A DNA stretch of 64,000 bases, from contig CAXIPT010000004.1 of the NCBI GenBank assembly GCA_964030475.1, forward strand, positions 3,518,535-3,582,534, read 5' to 3'. How positions within the stretch are numbered: the first letter of the stretch is position 1; each line of letters opens with the position of its first letter. The translations under genes and the position numbers were made by a program. Positions 23,997 through 35,192 of the stretch are shown here, one piece after another. The stretch comes from Tethya wilhelma (lineage: Eukaryota; Porifera; Demospongiae; Tethyida; Tethyidae). Under the pieces are notes generated by a model. It was not told where the DNA came from, did not search any database, and was given only the letters and a program-made list of their open reading frames with translations.

Positions 23997-24641
23997 ATGC
24001 AACGCCAGTTTAACATGTCTAGTAAGTGGAGTTTTAGCTTTACAATACTATACTCTACTCTGTTAATACTGATTAAACCCATTGATACAACCAATCAGAA
24101 CTCCTGTCCTGCAGACTTTGAGCAGACACGAAATGAAATCAAACATCTAGTGAGAGCTAATCTGCAATCTCATCCATTGCAAACGATTGAGAGTGCAGAA
24201 GGATGGCGACGATTAGCATTCATTAACATTACAGATTTGGACACATGGTGCTATTGTGGTCCACCTAAAAGAATAACTTGGACATCTATTTCTCCTATTT
24301 TCATTGGATCTGAAACTTTTGATTCAGCAGAAACATATTCCTATCCCCTTCCTCTCAATGTTCCCAGGGATTCAAAAGAGGTTCTTTTGCTTGCAGGTGC
24401 TATAGGAGGAAATCATGTTAATCGTGAATTCTCAGCAGTGCTTGTCAAGATTTACACTCAAGAAGGGAATGGTCGCTATGAAAAGTACCTTTACCTATAT
24501 CCATATCATCAAAGTGCATACAACACTGTAACCGAAAACATGTGGCTTCCAGTAACATCAAATAGAAATATCTTTCTTGATATTCCAATAGCAAATGTTG
24601 GTTACACTATTATTGAACTGTTTGTAATTGGATATCGTTAG
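23997..24641 (+). CDS. Secreted family protein C (type I)
   Basis: Intact single exon. The first ATG, at 23997, gives 214 residues; an ATG at 24015 (MSSKW) matches the usual family start and would give 208. The hydrophobic signal segment ends near DTT/NQ. Conserved features are SCPAD, a sequon in INITD, WCYCGPPK, VKIYTQEG, TENMWLP and the terminal VIGYR. Its linker between SHP and GWRR is shorter than in A, E and G. The variable loop reads GAIGGNHVNREFSA. It is followed in the same direction by type II gene D, the only head-to-tail pair in the cluster. Confidence 0.87.
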   Translation: MQRQFNMSSKWSFSFTILYSTLLILIKPIDTTNQNSCPADFEQTRNEIKHLVRANLQSHPLQTIESAEGWRRLAFINITDLDTWCYCGPPKRITWTSISPIFIGSETFDSAETYSYPLPLNVPRDSKEVLLLAGAIGGNHVNREFSAVLVKIYTQEGNGRYEKYLYLYPYHQSAYNTVTENMWLPVTSNRNIFLDIPIANVGYTIIELFVIGYR

Positions 24642-25359
24642 TAGGAAGACTACACATTTCCAATGTCAAAATTTAGCTGATGTGCAAAATTTGATTACAG
24701 TAAATTAAATTTGTGAATAAGATGTAGAGACTATAGTATGCATGTGCACTATACTGTTTTGTTTGTTTACTAAAGTCTATTTTAATTCTATATTATTGTT
24801 GACTATGTGCACTTTATGCTTTACCTTTGCGCCCGTATTTTTACTGAACTTGTGTTGTATATAATTTATGTATAATATTATTATTTTGTTAGCATTGTTG
24901 AGATATTTTAATGGAATTCATGCAGTTGATAAGTGCTTCTAGTAAAAATGTCTAGTGCTTAGGGGATTAACGCCCTTCAAATTTTTCTGTGTGGAGTATA
25001 GTGAGCCCTGCTCCTACTTATTGCCAGCTTCCTGGAAATATTTTCATGGTTCTTCTTGGGTAGCTGTTACAGGTAGACTCAAATCAGTCTCAGAACTATC
25101 CTATTCTTGTGCAAATCTTCTCCGATTGTAAAAATCCATAGGCAGCTGGAGCGCTAAAAAAGTACACTTCAGCATGGTGCACGTTAGTTGGATGAATAAA
25201 GTCTGCCACTGGAATTTTGGTCCTGAAGATTTTTGTCCCCTGGACAATTTTTTTTCAAAAAATTGCTTGAATAATTTCATCTCCTCTGAAAATTTTGGTC
25301 TGACTGAATAAGCAATGAAAAGGATTACCTTTGTTTGTGCAAGATGGGATATCATACGT
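24642..25359. other. 3' region of gene C, no gene
   Basis: 25050-25170 is an inverted counterpart of 28418-28530 (GGGTAGCTGTTACAGGTA; CTCAAATCAGTCTCAGAACT), a further dispersed repeat. Confidence 0.45.
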
Positions 25360-26395
25360 ACGGTAGTACGTATAGTAGGAATGGGCCGACTGTCCCATAG
25401 ACACAATACAAAATATTTATCGCCATAAAAATCTAACAACACTAAGTAGAGGCTTCAAACTTGCTCAGAGGCTCTCCTTGACAGAAAACCAACTGCATGG
25501 AATGCTTAAACTTTGCCAAAACTTTTCTGATCACTCGTAGAGAGAGCGCTTGCAGGAAGCCACACTAGTGCAATTTTGTTCTCCTAACTTACTTACTTAC
25601 TTCTAACTGATTTACTTGAAAACAATTTCCAGAGAACCAGAAACGGTGTTGAGCCAACTTTGACGCCACAAAGTAAGTTCTTTTCTCGGGTAGTACGTTC
25701 CTTTATACTCGTTTTCATCGTAAATAGGCCTGAACAAAAACTAGAAAGCTTTGAAACTTAGCATATTAATTCATGTACTACAATGCAGCCATCTTTGTGG
25801 GTAGAGTTCAAAGGTCATTATCTATGCACGTGGCATTTTATGCGCATGCCCATTAGCTTCCAGATGTGCATGAAGCTGCTACTCAAGCTTTTTATAGGGA
25901 CTAACCAGTCTGTGACAGTCTCCACACTGTAGTGTTGAAAAAAGTGAATGAACAAGTAGTAAAAATTTCAAAAAATAAGCAGTGTAGGAATGGGCAGTGC
26001 GGTAAAAAGTATTGGAACAAGGTATGGTCTCAATTTCAGCACATGACTACTTCATTTCTATGTCCAACTCTTGGCTGGCAGTCCATTTTAAGTTATATAC
26101 CTGTCTGTTATAGTTTACTCCATTGTTTCAGTAGCCAAATGATTAGCTATAGTACTGAGAAATTTTAACTAATGCAATAATCATATGCTAGCTACGGTAC
26201 ATATACTATTGTACAGATCATCACAACACAACTCTGAAAATCCATATATATATAAGGGATCAAGAATAAAAATGAAGTAGTCATGTGCCGAAATTGAGAC
26301 CATACCTTGTTCCAATACTTTTTACCGCACTGCCCATTCCTACACTGCTTATTTTTTTGAAATTTTTACTACTTGTAGTAATTAAATTTACCCCA
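25360..26395 (+). repeat. Dispersed element Y with terminal hairpin
   Basis: It begins TACGGTAGTACGTATAGTAG, shares GGAATGGG and AGACACAATACAAAAT with element X, and runs to 26060. Its 3' part, 25932-26060, is repeated inverted at 26265-26395 (GTAGGAATGGGCAGTGCGG; AAAAAGTATTGGAACAAGG), forming a stem of about 110 bp with a 200-bp loop. Other copies lie at 54226-54730, 55100-56130 and, heavily interrupted, 49963-51425. Confidence 0.75.
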
Positions 26396-26599
26396 TGTAA
26401 CATTGCATACCATGAATAAACATGGTCTAGCTGTCCTCTATATCAAAGAATCAATAATTGCTATAATTGTGCACATGTTGTAAACCTGTATCATACAAAA
26501 TTATTTGTATGTTGGATAAATTTACCTTAGAAAGCTTTATTATCTACGTAGATAATATAGATACGATATAATTGACATTCTTTATGTTAAAAGGATGGT

Positions 26600-26650
26600 A
26601 AATTCTCATGCTAAATTAAGCTGACAAAACATTCTTAGGCGTATATAGCT
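26600..26650 (+). promoter_or_regulatory. Shared family promoter module, gene D (degenerate)
   Basis: AAATTCTCATGCTAAATTAA, then GCTGACAAAACATTCTTAGG and CGTATATAGC. The TGCTAAAT block and TATA are kept, but the CCACACCC block is eroded to CAAAACATT. Confidence 0.55.
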
Positions 26651-26704
26651 TATCCTTGGACAGTACAGTACATGATACAAGCTTAACGTACAACAGTGAT
26701 CAAC

Positions 26705-27373
26705 ATGTCTTCTCACTGCAAATCATTTGGTGTTGTAATATTTTACTGGACTCTAGCAGTGACGGTAATAAAACCCATTGATTCAGACAGTAAGGAATCC
26801 TGTTTTGCAGCTACTAACAACTTGGAGGAGGCACGTAATAAAATCAAACATCGAGTGAGAGCTAATATAGCAAATTTCAACGCAGATCAATCTTATTCCA
26901 TTACTGAGAGCCCCTTTCACTCTGTAAACAGCATTGCTGGTGAACAAGTGCCAACCATCAACATTTCAGATTTTGCGTCATGGTGCAACTGTATTTCTAA
27001 TGAAATAATTTGGACTTCTACTTCTCCTATTTTAGTAGGGTCTGCAACCCTTCATTCAGCAGGTACATATTTCTATTCCCTTCCTCTCAATGTTCCCAGT
27101 GATTCAAAAGAGGTTCTTTTGCTTGCAGTTGCTATAGAATTTTATCATGCTAATCGTGTATTCTCAGCAGTGCTTGTCAAGATTTACACTCAAGAAGGGA
27201 CTGATAGTTATGAAAAGTACCTTTACCTATATCCATACAATCAAATTGCACGTAACACTGTAACTGAGAACATGTGGCTTCCAGTAACATCGAATAGGAA
27301 TATCTTTCTTGATATTCCAGAAGAAAATAGTGGTGACACTAAAATTCAATTGTTCGTAATTGGATATCGTTAA
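26705..27373 (+). CDS. Secreted family protein D (type II)
   Basis: Intact 222-residue frame from the ATG at 26705 (MSSHCK). Signal segment FYWTLAVTVIKPIDS. The first mature cysteine sits in SCFAA instead of SCPA. The type II region TESPF...EQVPTINIS is followed by WCNC, then VKIYTQEG, TENMWLP and VIGYR. The loop between LLLAV and VKIYTQEG is AIEFYHANRVFSA, clearly different from its neighbours. D is the only type II gene on the plus strand. The hairpin element between C and D is a plausible site for the inversion that set this orientation (inference). Confidence 0.87.
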   Translation: MSSHCKSFGVVIFYWTLAVTVIKPIDSDSKESCFAATNNLEEARNKIKHRVRANIANFNADQSYSITESPFHSVNSIAGEQVPTINISDFASWCNCISNEIIWTSTSPILVGSATLHSAGTYFYSLPLNVPSDSKEVLLLAVAIEFYHANRVFSAVLVKIYTQEGTDSYEKYLYLYPYNQIARNTVTENMWLPVTSNRNIFLDIPEENSGDTKIQLFVIGYR

Positions 27374-29486
27374 GTTGAAGCAACACGAATGGCAAGTACA
27401 ACATTTTATTTTATCGATACCTCTGCTATAATAGTAGTTAGCAATGCAAGAAGCCAAGTGTACAATGTGGCTATAGTCTAAAGTATCTTTATTGCAATTT
27501 GGATGTTAGCATTTATAACTATTTTGTGTAGTTGTTACACAAATGTTTGTAAAAAATTGTACTGATATAAGATTATATTCCTTTCTATATAGTCTGCAAT
27601 AGTTTATATTAAGGATCAGTTTTGCTTAACTTTTAAATAACACAATCATACTAATCTTATTGGGTAGATAATGTACCTTCTGATGCGTGCATATGCAGAT
27701 ACTGCATAGTGTGGGAAATATTTGCTGGTCAAAATTTTTGCCGTATTTGTCTTTTCAGCAAGAAGTCAAATTTTCACGAATCAAATTATTGCGGAATGTT
27801 GATTGTGACAAACCAGGAGCATTTTTACAAGTACATGTCGAGCCTCCAATAACGGGCCATTCAAGAAGCAGACAACTCTTTGGAGCAGACATAGTCTGTG
27901 GTACGAATTTAAATGACCATTGTCATAGTATTTAGCAACCTCCGAGAAGCGGACACTTCTCGATTCCGGACAGCAATAAAAGCTGTGCTCCCAACCTGTC
28001 TTTGCCATACAAATTGCTTCTAAATAGCAGAGTAGATATGCAAAATAGCACTAGCATTTTTTTTAACCTTATATTGAGCAATAATGAAAACGTTAAAAAA
28101 GGAACCTTTCCAAAGCACTTAGATGAACAAACTAATCACAGACTGCTTTCTGTTTACTTATAGGTAGCTAGCAACTAGTTCTTCACTGTCTAGTTGAGTT
28201 GAGCATTTTTACTCCAATTCTTCTCTCAATGTGCATTTCCATGTCCCCTCAGGCCTGGCATATGCAATATTAAGATAATGGTACTCCTATAAATGGATAA
28301 TTGATGCATAATTTGGTGATAGGGAAAACCTCTGAAGATGAGGACAAAAGTCCTGCTGCAAAGTGTCCTTGGTTAGGAGGTTTGACTATTATAATTATAT
28401 CAAGTTCCTCAAACTTTATAGCACTCCAGCTACCTATGGATATTTGGTTTTCGGAGATTACCACAAGAAAAGGACAGTTCTGAGACTGATTTGAGAGTTT
28501 ACCTGAAACAGCTACCCAATAATCATTTGCTAGTTGGACTATCTTGCCAACTGTTGATCTTGGAGAGTTGATTCTGGTGTAAGCACAAGGTAATTTATTA
28601 TTTCATCTGCACAGTGCCCATGGCAAAGCAGATGTCACAGGTGCTATTGCGCATACAAATTGACCAAAAATAGTGTCGCTAGAGCCTACTCTATAATTAT
28701 GTGAAAAAACATTCACAAAGTAAAGATCCATCAAGCGCAAAAAAAAGTGTTCTTTGGACATTAAAAGAAGGCAAACGAAGGTTCTGTCACCACCAGATGA
28801 AAGGCTCATCCCAGTGTAGACAGCAAGCCAAAAAAATGCCATTATCACATTTAGTCAGTTTGCTACTTGCACATTAACCCCAAGAAAGAGATGGTAGGCA
28901 AACTATTACTCTGCTGGCTGAAGCCGTTGGTGATCTCTGTTGTCCTCATGCAATGCTCTTCTCCTTTTCCTGTAAAGATTTGTTTTCAAGAAAGGGTCTC
29001 ATCACAAAGATAACTGTACAAATTTTATGTACTTTCTGAGCATGTTCTTTTGAACCCTAGTTCCTTTGAAGCAACTGCTATTAATTTCAGGTCATGCAGA
29101 TGATTGGTAAATGAAGAGAGGTGTTGGCAACCACATCTGCACTGATGGATTTCCTCCTCCCGCCATTGTCACTTTGTACGGATGAAAAGCTGTTACAAAC
29201 GTCTTTGAAAAGAGCTTTAAAACAGCATCTGTAGGCTTGCGATGCAACGTGGTCTAAACGTGGATTTACAGCCTTTGTGTTGTAGTAAGAAAGATTAGCT
29301 ACCAGTGTAAAAATATTGCAGCTAATCTGGCAGTGATGATCACTTTCAACCAAGGAATGATGGCATTTCAACCACTGGTCGAGTCTGCCAGGCATCATAG
29401 AACAAGTATTTGACATATCCAAAGATTCACAAAGATTGTATCAATGACAAAGAAGTAGCTAAGAAAACCATAAGGCTACATCATGC
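27374..29486. other. Interval with unassigned open frames
   Basis: 28418-28530 is the dispersed repeat paired with 25050-25170. Minus-strand frames at 28603-28848 and 29087-29422 (111 codons) are moderately long but have no domain, signal or splice structure I recognise. They may be remnants of a gene or element. Nothing else is seen. Confidence 0.35.
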
Positions 29487-29560
29487 GTACAGTAGTACGT
29501 ATAGTAGGAATGGGCTGACTGTCCAATTGACACAATAAAAAATGTTCATGCTTATAAACT
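29487..29560 (+). repeat. Element Y, 5' end only
   Basis: TACAGTAGTACGTATAGTAG and GGAATGGGCTGACTGTCC match the head of element Y; the rest is missing. Confidence 0.6.
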
Positions 29561-29617
29561 TTCAAAGAATGGAAGCCAAGCCTTTAAATGGATTTAATAG
29601 CTTGCCACGGATGTATA

Positions 29618-29744
29618 TACCCTTCAGGGTGTGGTAGCAGGACTACCCTTAAGGGTGTGGTAAACGGTTATGGTGGCAGAGTGGTTGTAAGTGCATGTAG
29701 TTTACCCTTAGGGTGTGGTAGTAGGGTACCCATTAGGGGATTGG
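29618..29744 (-). repeat. Promoter-like minisatellite array 3
   Basis: Several units of ACCCTTAAGGGTGTGGTA and CCCTTAGGGTGTGGTAGTAG. They directly continue the orphan promoter module at 29745, in the same orientation. Confidence 0.75.
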
Positions 29745-29795
29745 TTTTATAGTCTTAAGGGTGTGGTGGCAGCTTGATTTAGGATGAGTATTCAC
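29745..29795 (-). promoter_or_regulatory. Orphan family promoter module without a gene
   Basis: On the minus strand: AATACTCATCCTAAATCAAG, then CTGCCACCACACCCTTAAG, then ACTATAAAA. This is a full module with its TATA box, as good as those of the genes. Downstream on the minus strand there is only array 3 and element Y; no family coding sequence follows. Confidence 0.7.
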
Positions 29796-29799
29796 CATC

Positions 29800-30469
29800 A
29801 TGACTGTCACATGCACCTTATACTTAGTCATTTGATCATGCATAATTAATTTGACAGATATTGATTGCATTATGAGAATAATTTTTTACTACTGCATGGC
29901 TAGAAATTTTCGAGGAATAAAATTTAAATTTCACTGAAAGGTGATTGTTAAACTTTAATTTATTTATTTTATTTTCAAAGATCGAGCAGTCACACCCAAT
30001 ACAATCACGAAATTTTCATGGCAATCCACAAAAACCACAAAATATATACTCCTCAAAAATTTATACTGTATTCCACAGATAGTCACAGCAGTAGCAGTCC
30101 TATGAATCAGCTTGTCAGATGGCTGATCATGAGTTGAGTAGCACTACTTCTACAATCTCTTTGCATAACATTTTGCCATCTAATTCCAATTATCTTGATG
30201 TTCGTGCTCTTTACTGCAAATGGTACTGATCAGTGATGATATATCCAGAAAAATACAGCATATAGGCCATCCCTAAGTTGTTAAACATCTCCCTCACATT
30301 GGGTGAACTCCTATAGACAATACCAACCAAAATTTGGGGACCCCATGACCCCTCCAATTATAGACCCATCTCGATTCTCAACAAACTCCTTGAGAAATAA
30401 TTATGTCACTACTCTATTTAACAAAGGCTTTTAATTAACACTCCTCTGAGCAGTGGGGATAAACTAAGC
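29800..30469. other. No gene; decayed palindromic-element text
   Basis: 29905-30070 contains scraps resembling the TACCGTATAG element (AAATTTTCATGG, TATACTCCTCAAAAATTTATACTGTA). No coding sequence is seen. Confidence 0.35.
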
Positions 30470-30790
30470 ATAAATCAACTAGAGGAGCTCTACTGTAAAG
30501 TTGACAAGTGGCACAGAGTGGTAATGACATTTTTGCTGATTTTTTTGACTACAGAAAAGCGTTTGACTCGGTTTCATGCAAGAATTTGCTAATGAAGCTC
30601 AAGACCTTCAATCATAATCCATATCTTCTTAAATGAATAGCATATCACCTACGCAAAGGAATTAAGCCCATTTGTTTCTGTAACAGCTCTTCTCATGAAT
30701 TCTTATTTTCTTACTGTCCATCACCTATATCAATGACATCACTAGAATTTCACTTTCAGCTTGTCCCTGTATATGAACCACTTTGTTTGT
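30470..30790 (+). mobile_element. LINE reverse-transcriptase fragment, broken
   Basis: Plus-strand reading gives a Jockey/CR1-like RT block: FFDYRKAFDSVSCKNLLMKL, FNHNPYLLK, then in another frame a YINDITRISLS-like remnant. Stops and frameshifts interrupt it. Neither endonuclease nor the YADD site is present, so it is a dead, truncated copy. Confidence 0.65.
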
Positions 30791-31208
30791 TTTTTTTAAC
30801 TCTGGGGAATCAGAAAACCTCTCCAGAACCATTGGCTTTTCTGTACTGAGTTTCTTTGTGAATTGGAAAGATCCACAAGTTGGGGATACATTCTTCCATG
30901 ACGGAAATTCTTTGACCAGTTCGTTCGATATTCATGCCAGTCAATTACAATAGCCATGAGTAGCAACCTTCTTCTTGGTTCCAAACATGTTTAAATAGGA
31001 GAGAGAGATAGATCTGGTAGTTCTAATTATCGTTTGTTGACAATGTTCTGCTCTTCTATGCTATGAGCATGTCCTTGCAAAAACTAGGAAGGTAAATAGT
31101 CATTCTTGTACATTGCTCTCTTAGTAGCTATAGGGGAAGTATTTTGCTTTACCCTACAGAATGACAGTCTCTTTCCAAGAAACCAAATTGTATGTTGCTA
31201 GAGACTTA
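30791..31208. other. No gene seen
   Basis: 31010-31035 (CTGGTAGTTCTAATTA) recurs at 59735-59755. Otherwise unremarkable. Confidence 0.35.
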
Positions 31209-31615
31209 TTCCCAGTATGGTAGTTCTGGTTTCATGCGTGGAATGGCACGGATGGCCCATTAGCATGATACAAATATTCATGCGAATAACTCTGCAATAA
31301 TTATAACTAAGTACTTGCCGCTTTTAAAGCTACTGTTTGGCTCATTCTCTTTCTAATAAGCAAGGCATCGCTAAGGTACTAAACCAAAATATGTCAAACC
31401 TCCAATTTTCTCCATCTTCTTCTTCTATTTTGGAATGACTTTTGTCAAAGACTGCTCACTTTCAGAAGCTGATTCTCAAACGAATAAACTTGGTTTCTTT
31501 GTCTTCCCATGATTCTTGCATCGGTTTTTCGTCTCTCTAGCCAAGTCATTAATAATTCATTAGCTACTGTGCCCTTTTCCAGATAGACAAGTGTACGTTA
31601 TTTGGAATCCGAATA
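31209..31615 (+). repeat. Dispersed element X copy
   Basis: Starts TTCCCAGTATGGTAGTTC, contains GGAATGGCACGGATGGCCC and ends GTACGTTATTTGGAAT. The interior TTCAGAAGCTGATTCT block is shared with the copies at 20.2, 44.4 and 47.3 kb. Confidence 0.7.
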
Positions 31616-31804
31616 TGCCTTTCTTTACCTGAAGACTTCTGGTTGTGCTGAAGTCTCTTTAACCAGTTACCTTTCAGTCTTCAATATGTAGGGATCATAA
31701 TGCACAAATTACATGATAGATAACAGCAGACTTTGAGTACATATACCTACATTAAAATATAGAGTTCCAGTACTACTATATGCAAGTACAAATAACGTTA
31801 GAAA

Positions 31805-31955
31805 TTTATGCAAACATAGGATTGTAAAAAATTGAGCAAACAAGAGAGGAATGGTTGTGAGATTGAGCGAAGAGTTCATTTCACTGTGTCCACTATGTTG
31901 ATATCCCTCACAGGAATGAACTCCAAGTCTCACAACCATTCCTATCTTGTTTCAG
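31805..31955. repeat. Short hairpin element related to Z
   Basis: Arms GGAATGGTTGTGAGATTGAG and its inverted relative near 31920 (CTCACAACCATTCC) surround a loop of about 60 bp. It is closely related to 46955-47170. Confidence 0.65.
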
Positions 31956-32085
31956 TAATAGTAGGAAATATCTTTTGAGCAGCCAGAAATAAAATAGCAG
32001 ATAGAATATTAAAATTCAGGACGCTTCAGCCCAGAGGCCTTTGTCAGCTGATTAGTGGACAAAATGACTGACACTCACACTTAAA

Positions 32086-32295
32086 TACCGTATAGCGGGA
32101 AATTTTTGTGGGGGAAAATTTTTGCGAATTTTGCGGTTTGGCAGCTTTCCGCGAAAATTTTCCCCCACGAAATTTGTAAGGTATGTGGTCGTCACGTATA
32201 GTTGAGACGCAATCCACGAAAATTTTCCCCGCGAATTTCTATTCAAGACGAAAACGCAAAAATTTTCCCCCACGAAAATTTCCCGCTATACGGTA
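32086..32295. mobile_element. Palindromic 210-bp MITE, copy 1
   Basis: Begins TACCGTATAGCGGGAAATTT and ends with its complement AAATTTCCCGCTATACGGTA. The outermost TA is compatible with a TA target site. The interior contains GTGGGGGAAAATTTT motifs. A copy of exactly the same length in opposite orientation is at 50420-50629. Confidence 0.88.
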
Positions 32296-32401
32296 GGAAG
32301 GGCTGAGTTCGGATAATAAGAAGAGGTAAAAAGAAAAAAGAAATGATTGAAACCATAGAGTAAAATAAGAGAAAGAAGGAAAGGGGGGGGGGGAATAAAA
32401 T

Positions 32402-33296
32402 ACAAAGAAATAAAGTGATTGGAAAGGCTGGATGTTGTGATTCAAGTCGGGAGGACAGGGTCCCAGAGTCTGCTGAGGGAAAGTCCACAGTCTAAGTTCA
32501 TGGAGTGTTGTCGTCTTTTGTACTCTTCTCTTCTAGAAAGACTGTTCCACTACAACCACTGTGGCATCTTCCCCATTGATACGATGATCTTGCATGTATT
32601 GCCACTCCATTTCTTTCATTGAACTTCTTCACAGCTTAATTGTTTGTGCTCCATTATTTCTCTCTTGAGGGTTCTCTTTGTTTCACCTACATATACATGT
32701 CCGCAATCCCAGCAAGGGATTTTGTACACTACCCCTTTCTTTTTGTCTTGGTCTTCACCTTTGTCAATATGTGTCAAATGGTGCGAACTGCCGTGAAGAC
32801 TGTTTTGAAGTGGTACGAATCATTGCTGATTGCTCTGCAGGCTCTCTTGATCTTTTCAGTGACACCCCTCATGATCACATATGGGAGATACAGGGTTCGT
32901 TTCTTTCTGGTGTTCTCCTCAGAATCCTGTCTGGTGTTGTCTGCTCAGTTCTCAGTCTGGATATTCTTCTTCTCTTTCAGGAGAGGTTCAATCACCTTTT
33001 TGGGGTATCCATTGGCTTGGAAGGCCTGTTTGCTCACTTCTTTGATGATTTGGCCATTCCTATATATGTGTTTTTTGTATTTGTTTGTTTTCGAATAATT
33101 GTTTATATAGAAAGAATTTATTCTTTAGCTTGAGCAGAGAGAACTTACCAACAGCCCAGTACAGTCATGCCTTTCAGACAGCTGAAACTCTGAAACCCCA
33201 GGCTGAATGTGATTTATGTCAATTATATGAGTGTCTTGTTAACTATAGATAACTTCCCTACCGCGGAACTGAACACAGAGAACAAGGTAGGACAGA
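32402..33296. repeat. 895-bp inverted repeat, copy 1 (ends at N 33297)
   Basis: The reverse complement is 47895-48789 with at least one mismatch (ACAAGG versus ACAGGG near 33283). Its right end abuts the N at 33297, and the partner's right end abuts the N at 48790. It contains the Penelope-like fragment. This geometry suggests an unmerged contig overlap. Confidence 0.9.
32421..33121 (-). mobile_element. GIY-YIG / Penelope-like retroelement fragment, broken, copy 1
   Basis: The minus strand carries, in broken frames, blocks seen downstream of RT in GIY-YIG-bearing retroelements: TLYLPYVIMRGVTEKIKRAC, then VVYKIPCWDCGHVYVGETKR, then NLDCGLSLSRLWDPVL. In-frame stops and frameshifts separate the blocks. 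The Cys-x2-Cys pair followed by VYVGET is the GIY-YIG-like nuclease start. The plus-strand frames over this region are shadows. Confidence 0.75.
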
Positions 33297-33297
33297 N

Positions 33298-34436
33298 ATC
33301 AAAATTATCTTGAAATTTGTCGTGTAGGATCTTGCAGAACGCTGTAGTTTCTGAGATCTTAGGCTTTTGTGCATCTCTGAGCGCTTAGGCTTCAAAACCG
33401 CACCCATCGATCACGCCCCATGTGATGTGCGTTATCTAGAAATACAGTTGAGCTTGCATAGTGGTGGATATAGAGTGCTGGGCCAGGCCAGTTCACTATA
33501 AAATCAGATAGCTGCTTGGTCAGGTAAGTAACTCAAATGAGATAACACTTTGTAGAACTGTGAATGTATGATATAGTACTGTTCTTACTGTTGCTTGGTC
33601 AGAGCCTCGGACTGCAAATTATGATGAGCAGATGAGCATGAGGACTGAACCGTGCTGTGTCATAATGATCTAGTACTGAGGTTAGATGTGTGTTGTTGGT
33701 ATCAGTGAACTTCACTACATGCCTGACTGGCTACTAAGCTGAGGAGCCTGGGGACTATAGGCTAACTTGGGCCTACTATGATCGGATTAGTTTTGTTGAT
33801 ACACCCGGCCATACATGTAGGTATAATACACTCTTTTACACAGTGTATGCATAAGTGTGCTAGCTAGGGTGCTGAGGCTTGTGCACCACACAGTGGTGCT
33901 TTTATTATTATAAGCAAGTAAATTGCCACTCTTTATGGGAGCTCATCGGCGCGAGATAAAGTTTTGTTTGTGTTAAGGAATGACTAAACAATGCTTGACA
34001 AAAATTACAAAAATTGATGCATCTCGACATGAAGAAAGAAAAACTCAATAAAAACATTGCCGTAAACTTTGACCTTTCTAGATCATCAAATCGTAATTTT
34101 TTTGTCAAAGTGTTTATAACAGCCTAGGAATAAGAAATAATTCAGTGATCAGATAGAAACATGTGAAGACAAAGAATATGCTAGAGCCACCTCTACAAGA
34201 ATCTCCGGGATAGTCTCAACATTATCCTGGGTCCCTTGACTTGTACATGTTAACTGCGTGTTTGTGGTTGCTCATAAAGTTTTAAGGCATAAAAGGCCCA
34301 GACACTTGCACATAGCTACATAGTGATCACTTTACTTGCACTAATTTTTGGGCTTGTTTAGGGTGCAGACACTGGTGTGGCTTCCACATTTTCAAACATT
34401 TAGGAACAGTTTCTGAGGTGAAGGATGCATGGGCAC
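33298..34436. other. Repeat W and upstream region of gene E
   Basis: 33330-33435 is repeat W (TGTGCATCTCTGAGCGCTTA...GATGTGCGTTATCTAGAAA). The rest shows no gene. The last 50 bases resemble the type I upstream flank. Confidence 0.45.
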
Positions 34437-34496
34437 TAATACTCATGCTAAATCAAGCTGTTACCACACCCTTAAGGACATAAATATATATAATAC
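34437..34496 (+). promoter_or_regulatory. Shared family promoter module, gene E
   Basis: AATACTCATGCTAAATCAAG, then CTGTTACCACACCCTTAAGG, then ATAAATATATA. The first half of the palindrome is intact; the second half is changed to GACA. Confidence 0.72.
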
Positions 34497-34544
34497 AGTA
34501 ATGTTGTACGCGTCAGATATTCAGAGTAGGAAAACAAGTTCAAT

Positions 34545-35192
34545 ATGTCTTATAAGTGCAGTTTTAGATTTGCAATATTATACTTTATTCCAGTAGTGAT
34601 ACTAATAAAACCGATTCATACAGCCCATCAAGAGTCCTGTCCTGCAGACTCTGAACAGGCACGCAATGAAATCAAAACTCAAGTGAGAGCCAATCTAGAA
34701 CAATCTCATTCGTGGCCAATGACTAAGAGCATATTAAATGATCCATGTGCAGCAGGATGGCGACGAGTAGCATTATCTAACGTTACAGATTTGGAGACAT
34801 GGTACTACTGTGATCTGCCTAAAAAAATAAGTTGGACTTCTACTTTTTGTATTTTTATAGGATCTGCAAGCCTTGAGTCTGCAGATTTGTTTTCCTATTC
34901 ACTTCCTCTCTTTGTTCCGAGTGATTCAAAAGAGGTTCTTTTGCTTGCAATTGCTGTAGGAGGACGTGCTACTCACGATGGCTTAGCAGTGTTTGTCAAG
35001 ATTTACACTCAAGAAGGGAATAATCGCTATGAAAAGTACCTTTACCTATATCCATTCAATCACAGTGCATACAACACTGTAACCGAGAACATGTGGCTTC
35101 CAGTAACATCAAATAGGAAAATCTTTCTAGATATTCCACGAGAAAATAATGGAAATACTCTTGTTGAACTGTATGTGATTGGATATCGTTAA
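34545..35192 (+). CDS. Secreted family protein E (type I)
   Basis: Intact 215-residue frame starting MSYKCSF. Signal segment up to about HTA/HQ, then SCPAD, the linker EQSHSWPMTKS, and GWRRVALSNVTD with its sequon. The W-C-x-C motif reads WYYC, so the first of its two cysteines is replaced by tyrosine. E thus has two mature cysteines where others have three. The C-terminal half is conserved: VFVKIYTQEG, TENMWLP, VIGYR. The variable loop reads AVGGRATHDGLA. It faces type II gene F tail-to-tail across 1.4 kb. Confidence 0.88.
   Translation: MSYKCSFRFAILYFIPVVILIKPIHTAHQESCPADSEQARNEIKTQVRANLEQSHSWPMTKSILNDPCAAGWRRVALSNVTDLETWYYCDLPKKISWTSTFCIFIGSASLESADLFSYSLPLFVPSDSKEVLLLAIAVGGRATHDGLAVFVKIYTQEGNNRYEKYLYLYPFNHSAYNTVTENMWLPVTSNRKIFLDIPRENNGNTLVELYVIGYR

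Noticed and set aside
32640..33133. Two hydrophobic plus-strand frames of about 150 codons (mirrored at 48058-48551)
   Set aside because: These are antisense shadows of the GIY-YIG/Penelope-like fragment, whose own strand has recognisable motifs.
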